Below, one piece after another: positions 57,861 to 64,000 of a stretch of 64,000 bases of DNA. The stretch is from positions 1,302,001 to 1,366,000 of the forward strand of contig NZ_CP109149.1 of assembly GCF_035920345.1 (NCBI RefSeq). Reading direction: 5' to 3'. Source of the DNA: Nocardia vinacea (GTDB lineage Bacteria; Actinomycetota; Actinomycetes; Mycobacteriales; Mycobacteriaceae). The position numbers and the translations under genes were made by a program. Position 1 is the first letter of the stretch; each line of letters starts with the position of its first letter. The notes below the pieces were generated by a model. That model was not told where the DNA came from and ran no database searches. It saw nothing but the letters and a program-made list of their open reading frames with translations.

Positions 57861-57924
57861 GGGCGGTGTCGTCCCGGGACCGAGGGTGCTTCCCGTCATT
57901 CCGGGCGATGTCGAATGTCATTGG

Positions 57925-58908
57925 TCAGAACCAGCCTTTGTGTTTCGCCCAGACGAGTAGGTACGTCGATATCGCGAGCATCGCGAGCAGGGCAAGGGCT
58001 AGCCAGATCCATTGGGTTCGGTCGTTCACGATCAGGTTCATGCCGATGATGGACGACAGTGCCGTGATCGGCAGCGTGATGGCGGCGATGACGGCGAGCC
58101 GCTCGGCCGCGATGGTCATCTTGGTGTTCGTGCGTGCCTGATAGAACTCGATCGTGCCCTGCAGGTAGTCCTTTTGGCTGTCGGCCATCACTGTCAGGTG
58201 CTCGAACTGATCGACTGCGTCGAGCAGCAGTTGCTGACCCGTGCCGGCGCCGAACGCCTCGATGGTGACCATCCGGCCGTACAGGGCGTGGCTCAGCGTG
58301 GCCATGGTGCGGACCGTCAGCAGGCCGTGGCGGGCCCGGAACATTTCGTCGAGGAAGGTTTCCGGATCGCCGAGATGTCCGGCGGTGACTTGCTGCTCGA
58401 GCTTCCAGACGTCCTTGGTCAGCTCGGCGGTGTAGGCCCGCATTCGCGCGGTGAGCGCGGCGAGCAGGGCGTGGGACAGTTCGAATGCGTTGCCGGGCTC
58501 GAGCCTGCCCGACTCCAGCCTGCCCAGCACGGCGTTCACCTCGACCATCGCGGTCGATTGATCGATCGCCGGATTCAGTGGTCCGTGCACTGTCACGAGG
58601 TAGCGGCCGCCGATGAACTGGTCGAGTTCGACGTAATGCACGTGCCCCTGCGCCCCGGACTGTGGTGCGTGCAGCACCAGGAACATGTGGTCGGCGTACC
58701 GGTGCACCTTGGGCACCTGGTTGCGGTTCATCGAGTCCCGGATAGCGAGAGGATGAAATCCGAAGACGTCGGTCAACGCGTGGGCGGCCTGATCGTCCCA
58801 GGTCGGGACGTCCACCCAGACCAGTCCGTCAGGCCGGTCGAGTAACTCGTTCAGATCGGTAGCCGGATACGCGCGCACACCGCCGTCGGAGATGAACCGG
58901 ACGTCCAT
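57925..58908 (-). CDS. corA: CorA-like Mg2+/divalent cation transporter
   Basis: 327 residues. Large N-terminal cytoplasmic domain (ALTDVFGFHPLAIRDSMNRN), long helix (QTNTK-like stalk YQARTNTKMTIAAERLAVIA) and two C-terminal transmembrane helices with the signature IIGMNLIVN (GMN 289-291). Pentameric channel for Mg2+ or similar ions. The signature and size match CorA. It ends close to a convergent small Cys-rich gene. Confidence 0.92.
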   Translation of the reverse strand: MDVRFISDGGVRAYPATDLNELLDRPDGLVWVDVPTWDDQAAHALTDVFGFHPLAIRDSMNRNQVPKVHRYADHMFLVLHAPQSGAQGHVHYVELDQFIGGRYLVTVHGPLNPAIDQSTAMVEVNAVLGRLESGRLEPGNAFELSHALLAALTARMRAYTAELTKDVWKLEQQVTAGHLGDPETFLDEMFRARHGLLTVRTMATLSHALYGRMVTIEAFGAGTGQQLLLDAVDQFEHLTVMADSQKDYLQGTIEFYQARTNTKMTIAAERLAVIAAITLPITALSSIIGMNLIVNDRTQWIWLALALLAMLAISTYLLVWAKHKGWF

Positions 58909-59254
58909 GTCGGCCTCCTCACGCGATGCACCGTCTCCTCCGTGATAGCACCGGAGCCGTGCCGACGGGGTGACTCGTCGAATTCGGGCGAGATGATCCG
59001 GACGACCAGATCTGCGTGGCGGTCGCCTGATCTTGGAGGCGACGCAGCATACTCGATGCCGGGGCGGCCGTATCCTGGCGGCTTCGAGGGTGCCGTGCGC
59101 GCACGGGCGCCTACGTGGAGCACGAATTACGCAGTGTCAGCGAGATCGTGGAGACCGGTGAGGTTGCAGCGTTCACCGGGCCAGCTCGGGAGCCGGAATC
59201 ATCATTGCCCATGGAGGTTCGGCGCTATCTTCTGTACGTGGAAGCCGCCAAGGG
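58909..59254. other. 346-bp gap upstream of corA
   Basis: Contains the likely corA promoter region. No coding or RNA feature could be supported; no M-box (Mg2+) riboswitch pattern was recognised. Confidence 0.5.
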
Positions 59255-59404
59255 TCAGCCTCGTCGTCCGCCGAGGATCACGTAGGCAGTGACCACGATG
59301 ATGATCATCACCAGGATGGCGGAGCCGACCATGACTGCGTTCGTGCTGTAGCTGGGGAGATCCCCCGATTGGGTGGCGAGCAGCACCACGCGTCCGTTGT
59401 TCAT
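59255..59404 (-). CDS. 49-aa single-pass membrane peptide
   Basis: ATG 59404 follows GGAAAGGGAAG, a good ribosome-binding site. The product has a short polar N-terminus (NNGRVVLLATQSGDLPSYST) and one strong transmembrane helix (AVMVGSAILVMIIIVVTAYV) ending in GGRRG. It lies between corA and kup; small hydrophobic peptides often assist cation transporters (for example KdpF), but a link is not shown. Confidence 0.65.
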   Translation of the reverse strand: MNNGRVVLLATQSGDLPSYSTNAVMVGSAILVMIIIVVTAYVILGGRRG

Positions 59405-60195
59405 CGCTTCCCTTTCCGATATTTCGAGCGTAAGCCGCTGATAGCGGGCCCGGCCGTTGAGATGTCGCTAAGAAACCTCCGAGGTCGGAGCCGGGTAATG
59501 CCGTGTGCCGGTGTTGCCGCGGTGGCGATGTTCCGATCCAGCGCGGCGGGAAGTGATCGTGTGGGGTCAGGTCCGCGGATGGGGCGAGGGTTCGGTTGTG
59601 GCACAGTCAGGTTCGACCCGCCTGCGCCGGGGATGTCACCGACGGTGGACGTGTCCGCCCGCGGATGCGGTGACGACCGCGGGCGGGCTGTAGGACGCCC
59701 GCAGGTAGGCCCGCTCTTGGGCGGTCACATCGTCGCCTTCCCTGCCGACTACCGCGCCATGGCCGATTCGGTGCGCGACAGCCGGGCATTCGCATTGCGT
59801 ATGGCCAAGACGCTGGTTCCGAATTCGCCGCCGGACTATGGGGCACACCGGGGCCGCGCGGTTGATCAATGTGCTGCCGCTCGGAATCTCCAGGGCCGCA
59901 GCCGAACTCGATAGCAGAGGGGCATGTGCCTGCACGGCTCGATGAGGGTCCCGAACTACGACAACCTCAGCCTGCACCCGGTCGAGCCTCGCGTGAAATG
60001 GGGCTATCCGGCGGATCCGCAGCGAATTCGCTGAGTTGACGCCCAGACTCTCCTCGCTGGCAATCCATACCGCCCGATAATGTGCGACACACTTGCGCGG
60101 ATCGATGAGATGTGACAGACCGCCGAGTCGGTTACGGTGGCAGCGCCGTGGTCCCCGCCCGATCGGGTGCGGATCAGCAAACGAGGAGTTAGGGC
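59405..60195. other. ~790-bp stretch upstream of kup
   Basis: No gene could be supported with confidence. A 36-codon frame at 59924-60034 (ATG with GAGGGG upstream, product beginning [20 protein letters not shown]) is possible but unrecognised. Immediately before kup is CGAGGAG. No c-di-AMP (ydaO) riboswitch pattern was identified. Confidence 0.4.
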
Positions 60196-62133
60196 ATGAG
60201 CACTGAGTCTCCGGTCGCAGAGTCGGCGCGTGTAGCGAGCGGTCCGCATTCGGCCGGGATGGCGGTGGTGGTCGGTGCGCTCGGGGTGGTGTTCGGTGAT
60301 ATCGGTACCAGCCCGATCTACACCCTGCAGACGGTGTTCAACCCGGATGATCCGCATCCGGTGCCGATCAGCACAGCGAACGTGTACGGCATCGTGTCGC
60401 TGATCTTCTGGTCGGTGATGCTGATCGTCACGCTGACCTACGTGACCCTGGTGATGCGCGCCGACAACGACGGCGAGGGCGGGATCATGGCGCTGATCAC
60501 GCTGCTGCGCCGGATGGGTGGGACACGCGGTCGGGCCGCCACCGCGCTGGCCGCGCTCGGGATCTTCGGTGCCGCACTGTTTTTCGGTGACAGTATGATC
60601 ACCCCCGCTATTTCGGTGTTATCCGCGGTGGAAGGTGTGAAGGTCGTCGCGTCGGGGTTGGAAGATCTGATCGTGCCGATCACGGTGGTGATCATCGTGG
60701 GTCTGTTCGCGGTGCAGCGCCATGGGACCGCGGTGGTCGGGCGGTTGTTCGGGCCGGTGATGATCGTCTGGTTCGTCTCGATCGGCGCTTGCGGTGTGGG
60801 TGGCATCGCCGGGCATCCGGAAATCCTGCGCGCGCTCTCGCCGACATATGCGTTGAGTTTCATGTTCGGGCATTTCGGTATCGCTTTCTTCGCGTTGGCG
60901 GCTGTGGTGCTCGCGGTCACCGGCGCGGAGGCGTTGTACGCGGATATGGGCCATTTCGGTCGTAAGGCGATCACGCGCGGCTGGTTGGGGTTGGTGCTGC
61001 CGGCGTGCACACTGAGCTATCTCGGGCAGGGCGCGCTGCTGCTCGGTGACGAGAGCGCGGTGAGCAGTCCGTTCTTCCTGTTGGCACCTGGCTGGGCGCG
61101 GCTGCCGATGGTGCTGATCGCGACCGCCGCCACGGTGATCGCCTCCCAGGCGGTGATCACCGGTGCCTATTCGGTGGCATCGCAGGCTGCTCAGCTCGGT
61201 TATCTGCCGCGGTTGCGGGTGGCGCATACCTCGGAGTCGACGATCGGGCAGATCTATGTCCCCTGGATCAATTGGGTCCTGATGGTTTCGGTGATCACTC
61301 TGGTGTTCGCGTTCCGTAGCTCGGCGGCGTTGGCGTATGCGTTCGGTATGGCGGTGGTCGCGACGATCACGATCACGACCCTGCTGTTCTTCTACATCGC
61401 TCGGGCCAAGTGGGGTGCCCCACTGTGGCTGGTCCTGCTCGGTGCTGTTCCGTTGCTGGCGGTCGACCTGCTGTTCCTGGCGGCGAATATGACCAAACTG
61501 GTGCACGGGGCGTGGCTGCCGCTGTTGATCGGGGTCACGGCGTTCACCGTGATGACCACGTGGGCGTGTGGGCGTGCGGTCGTCACCCGGGCGCGGGAGG
61601 AGAAGGAGGGGCCGCTGCGCGGGTTCGTCGATCAATTGCGTGATCGTCAGCCGCCGCTGCTGCGGATCCCCGGTACCGCGGTGTTTTTGAACCGCGGCAA
61701 CGAGACCACGCCGCTGGCGATGCGCGCCAATGTCGAACACAACCTGGTGCTGCATGAGCACGTGGTCATCCTGGCGATCGACACGGTGCCGGTACCGCAC
61801 GTCCCGGACGCCGAGCGCGCCGAGATCGATGCCCTCGGCTACGGCGACGACGGAATCATCCACGTGACAGCACATTTCGGGTACATGGAGACACCGAACG
61901 TCCCGCACACGCTGCGGCTGCTCGATCCGACGCAAACCGAAGGCCGGATCTCGGTCGACGGTGCCTCCTACTACCTGTCGAAGATCGAGCTGAAGAAGGG
62001 CGCGGCACCGACCATGGCGGCATGGCGCAAGCGACTGTTCATCGCCACCTCCTACATCACCGCCGACGCCGCCGAATATTTCGGCCTGCCGGGTGAGCGG
62101 ACGGTCATCATGGGTTCGCGCATCGAGGTGTGA
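60196..62133 (+). CDS. kup: KUP-family potassium uptake transporter
   Basis: 645 residues. N-terminal [20 protein letters not shown] is the KUP signature; about twelve hydrophobic helices follow, with [39 protein letters not shown] and VPWINWVLM, then a cytoplasmic C-terminal domain (from about residue 470) with [13 protein letters not shown] and [17 protein letters not shown]. Proton-coupled K+ import. The ATG is preceded by GAGGAG. Monocistronic. Confidence 0.96.
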   Translation: MSTESPVAESARVASGPHSAGMAVVVGALGVVFGDIGTSPIYTLQTVFNPDDPHPVPISTANVYGIVSLIFWSVMLIVTLTYVTLVMRADNDGEGGIMALITLLRRMGGTRGRAATALAALGIFGAALFFGDSMITPAISVLSAVEGVKVVASGLEDLIVPITVVIIVGLFAVQRHGTAVVGRLFGPVMIVWFVSIGACGVGGIAGHPEILRALSPTYALSFMFGHFGIAFFALAAVVLAVTGAEALYADMGHFGRKAITRGWLGLVLPACTLSYLGQGALLLGDESAVSSPFFLLAPGWARLPMVLIATAATVIASQAVITGAYSVASQAAQLGYLPRLRVAHTSESTIGQIYVPWINWVLMVSVITLVFAFRSSAALAYAFGMAVVATITITTLLFFYIARAKWGAPLWLVLLGAVPLLAVDLLFLAANMTKLVHGAWLPLLIGVTAFTVMTTWACGRAVVTRAREEKEGPLRGFVDQLRDRQPPLLRIPGTAVFLNRGNETTPLAMRANVEHNLVLHEHVVILAIDTVPVPHVPDAERAEIDALGYGDDGIIHVTAHFGYMETPNVPHTLRLLDPTQTEGRISVDGASYYLSKIELKKGAAPTMAAWRKRLFIATSYITADAAEYFGLPGERTVIMGSRIEV

Positions 62134-62474
62134 ACACGATCGAATCGGCCTCGCGGACATTCATCGGGACCGTAAGGGCGCCATCAGTATTGAGCCTGCC
62201 GAACCCGGGCAGCACGTTCGCGCATCAGCGCCTGCGGTATTCGGTGAGGGTGGGTCTGGATCGGGTTACGGGCGGGCGTGGGCGAGGTATTCGGCCCACC
62301 TGAGTTCGAGTTGGCGCTCGCGCATCTGCGTGTACCCGAATCGGTGTGACTGCGACTGTGGTGCCGTCACTAGGACGGCCCGGGACGGTAGCGGCGAGCG
62401 GAGGCGGTCCGGACGTCGACTGCCAGGCCCGCTCAGTTGGCGGAGGCGAAGCGCCAACCGACGGAGGGGAAGCC
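62134..62474. other. 341-bp convergent gap
   Basis: Lies between the kup stop and the secreted-protein gene on the other strand. A minus-strand frame ending at 62266 reads RFGYTQMRERQLELRWAEYL before its stop, which could be a gene relic, but no family was recognised. Otherwise nothing seen. Confidence 0.4.
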
Positions 62475-62987
62475 CTAGCCGATGAACTGGCCGATGATCG
62501 CACCGACCGCACAGCCGATGATGGCACCCACCAGGAAGAACCAGATCCCGATGAGAATGCCGATGACACAACCGATCACCTCGCCGACCTCGACGACGGC
62601 GAAGACTCCCTGTGCCTGGTGCTGCCCGGGCACGGGGGCCGATGCCGGGGTCAGCGTCAATTCCGTGCCGGTGTTGTCCAGCGTCGGCGTGAGGTTGAAC
62701 GTCTGCCCGGTCTGGGCCTGCAATGTCCTCGGAATGGTGCCGACGACGGTGCCGTCGTCCGCGGTCACGGTGACCGCGTCGGGGCCGAGCGTGAATCTGC
62801 CGGAGGCCAGCCGGACCAGCGCGCTGGTGTGAACGGCGGCGAGGGTGGTGGTGTAGGCGACGGGGCCGGCGTTCGCGCCGACGGTGACGTCCGAGGCCAC
62901 CCCGGCCTGACCGTTGGCCATGACAGTGGTTGTGCCGGTGGCCGCGATGGCCAGGATCGCAGTCGCCAGGAGCTTCTTGATCTGCAC
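62475..62987 (-). CDS. Secreted protein with DUF8020-like domain and glycine-rich hydrophobic tail
   Basis: 170 residues. Signal peptide (KLLATAILAIAATGTTTVMA), a beta-rich domain (VAYTTTLAAVHTSALVRLAS, GRFTLGPDAVTVTADDGTVV, GTELTLTPASA) resembling DUF8020, then a hydrophobic C-terminus with glycine zippers and cysteines (VIGCVIGILIGIWFFLVGA, IIGCAVGAIIGQFIG). Such proteins are common in Nocardia and Rhodococcus; function unknown. The tail could insert in a membrane or oligomerise. Confidence 0.75.
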   Translation of the reverse strand: MQIKKLLATAILAIAATGTTTVMANGQAGVASDVTVGANAGPVAYTTTLAAVHTSALVRLASGRFTLGPDAVTVTADDGTVVGTIPRTLQAQTGQTFNLTPTLDNTGTELTLTPASAPVPGQHQAQGVFAVVEVGEVIGCVIGILIGIWFFLVGAIIGCAVGAIIGQFIG

Positions 62988-63120
62988 CGCACTTCCATTC
63001 GTTCCGATTTTCGACGTTCCCAGACGAACGGCACTGAATAGGATCGCTCCCGGCTATCTTCTTGCCTTCGGACAATATCGCATGTCAGAGCAAATCATTG
63101 CCGCATACACCGCTCGTTAG

Positions 63121-63315
63121 CTATTTCATCGCAATCATTCTCCGGTGCGCGACGGCCCGTCGAGCCGGGCTACCGACGTGGAAATGCCCCATGTCGAGGT
63201 CACCTGAGACCGCACGGTAGCCGATGAGCGTGCATATCTCGGGCGGCGCGTGCGGACCCGGCACTACGCAGTACCGCCGATCGAGTTGCCCGCGCATGTC
63301 TTCGGCAATGTTCAT
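63121..63315 (-). CDS. 64-aa hypothetical protein
   Basis: ATG 63315 overlaps by one base the stop of the NmrA-like gene (TGATG), suggesting coupling. The product (for example YCVVPGPHAPPEICTLIGYR, GDLDMGHFHVG) shows no recognised family. It could be a small partner of the NmrA-like gene or chance reading; the overlap and sensible composition favour a gene. Confidence 0.45.
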   Translation of the reverse strand: MNIAEDMRGQLDRRYCVVPGPHAPPEICTLIGYRAVSGDLDMGHFHVGSPARRAVAHRRMIAMK

Positions 63316-64000
63316 CAGGGTCGGGCGGTGTGAGCGGAGTACTGCCATGCACCTTCACGCTCTAGCCAGGTGGTGAAATCCAGCAGTTCCGGATGGCATC
63401 GCCGCAGCGACACGATGTCGGCATTCCAGCCTCCGCCCTGGTTGGCGAACCGGTAGCCGGCGAGGGCGTCGGGGTCCTTGTCCGACAATGCTTCTCGTGG
63501 GATCGCTCGGTATTCGATCGGTTGTCCGAGGGACCGGCTCATGGCCTCGGTGATCTCGGTCATGGTCAGCTCGTCGCCCGCCAGTTCCACCGCGGCTCCG
63601 ATGTATTCGTCCGGGTGAGTGAAAGCCCGTGCAGCGAAGACACCGATGTCGGTACCCGCGATCAGCTGCACGGGAACGTCCGGATGAATGACATCGGTGA
63701 GTACTCCCTCGCGCAAGCCGAAGCGGGGGTCGAGCTGGTTCTCCATGAAGCGCACCGGGCGTAATGCGGTGGTCGGCAGGCCGAGCCGAGTCGAGTATCT
63801 CTCCAACTCCGCCTTGCTCTGCCAGCGGCGAATGCCGTGATCGGCGTCCGCAGCGCCGACCGAGGCGTAAACGAAGTGAGCAACCCCGCTGCCGCGGCTG
63901 CATCCGCGACATTGCGGCCGAGCCTCAGTTCATCGGCGACGGTGAAGCCGGGAGGTGTGCCAGGGTATCCCACGGTCGGTTGCACGCTGAACACCCCGTG
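63315..64000 (-). pseudogene. NmrA-like NAD(P)-binding protein, frameshifted and cut by the window end
   Basis: The 5' part (from the window edge) reads VFSVQPTVGYPGTPPGFTVA, DELRLGRNVADAAAAAG; the 3' part reads in another frame VAHFVYASVGAADADHGIRR, LERYSTRLGLPTTALRPVRF, MENQLD, then DVPVQLIAGTDIGVFAARAF. Together they form a continuous NmrA/atypical short-chain dehydrogenase sequence broken by a one-base deletion in a G-run (C-run 63884-63887 on the plus strand). Either a true pseudogene or a homopolymer error. The Rossmann glycine motif lies outside the window. Confidence 0.75.

Noticed and set aside
59405..60195. c-di-AMP (ydaO) riboswitch before kup, or M-box before corA
   Set aside because: No conserved core could be matched by eye; covariance-model search would be needed.

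Overview
The window is GC-rich actinobacterial chromosome, most likely Nocardia or a close relative. The main evidence is a backbone that matches, in inverted orientation, the Mycobacterium tuberculosis stretch mpa - lppK - trmI - RecB-like - hisG - hisE - metH - PAC2 (Rv2115c to Rv2125, from general knowledge). Further support comes from the Mpa/ARC proteasomal ATPase with a C-terminal QYL, F420-type LLM oxidoreductases, an MTB12/LppK-like lipoprotein, and many GTG/TTG starts with 1-4 nt stop/start overlaps. No rRNA, tRNA or CRISPR array was recognised.

Layout. 1-3.1 kb: 3' part of a class I fumarase, a ribbon-helix-helix protein, a small cold-shock-like protein and a secreted M15-type peptidase. 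3.1-16.5 kb: a same-strand (minus) block that looks like a defence island. It holds an XRE/TPR regulator, a 1313-aa CHAT protease-STAND NTPase-TPR protein, a MazE/MazF-type pair and a type III Wadjet-like jetA-jetB-jetC operon. The expected jetD nuclease gene is absent; a fragment of an MFS transporter lies where it would be. 16.7-19.5 kb: a resolvase-like protein overlapping, tail to tail, an unusual adenylation-carrier-membrane acyltransferase fusion. 19.6-24.3 kb: PAC2 protein and metH. 24.3-32.4 kb: an insertion relative to the mycobacterial order. It carries a receptor Ser/Thr kinase, a HAD phosphatase, a three-gene operon (2OG-Fe(II) oxygenase, methyltransferase, carnitine/choline-type acyltransferase) and a solo TnpB. 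32.5-40.1 kb: hisE, hisG, two small membrane proteins, a YeiH-type exporter, a 51-bp tandem repeat, RecB-like nuclease, trmI, lipoprotein and mpa. The mpa 3' end with its terminator is duplicated just downstream.

40.5-46.1 kb: TetR regulator coupled to a GT39 membrane protein, a VOC protein, a 5'-truncated lipase, an LLM oxidoreductase under a MerR-type operator, and an anchored cyclophilin. 46.3-55 kb: a pyrimidine/hydantoin utilisation locus with a divergent MocR regulator, beta-ureidopropionase, dihydropyrimidinase, a TIGR03842-like LLM flavoenzyme, a 32-codon microprotein and an NMT1/THI5-like ABC importer, nearly all with overlapping junctions. The likely scheme is import of a pyrimidine, reduction (possibly by the LLM enzyme), ring opening by dihydropyrimidinase and hydrolysis of the carbamoyl product.

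55-64 kb: an accessory region with several decayed genes (multicopper oxidase tail, LuxR tail, frameshifted NmrA-like gene). The intact genes are a sulfite-oxidase-like Mo enzyme, DoxX, a small zinc-ribbon protein, CorA, a 49-aa membrane peptide, the K+ transporter Kup, and a secreted protein with a C-terminal glycine-rich hydrophobic tail.

Most noteworthy: the Wadjet-like operon without its nuclease next to a CHAT-STAND protein; the oxygenase-methyltransferase-carnitine acyltransferase operon; the pyrimidine locus with an LLM enzyme and a doubly coupled microprotein; and duplicated gene tails after mpa and metH.
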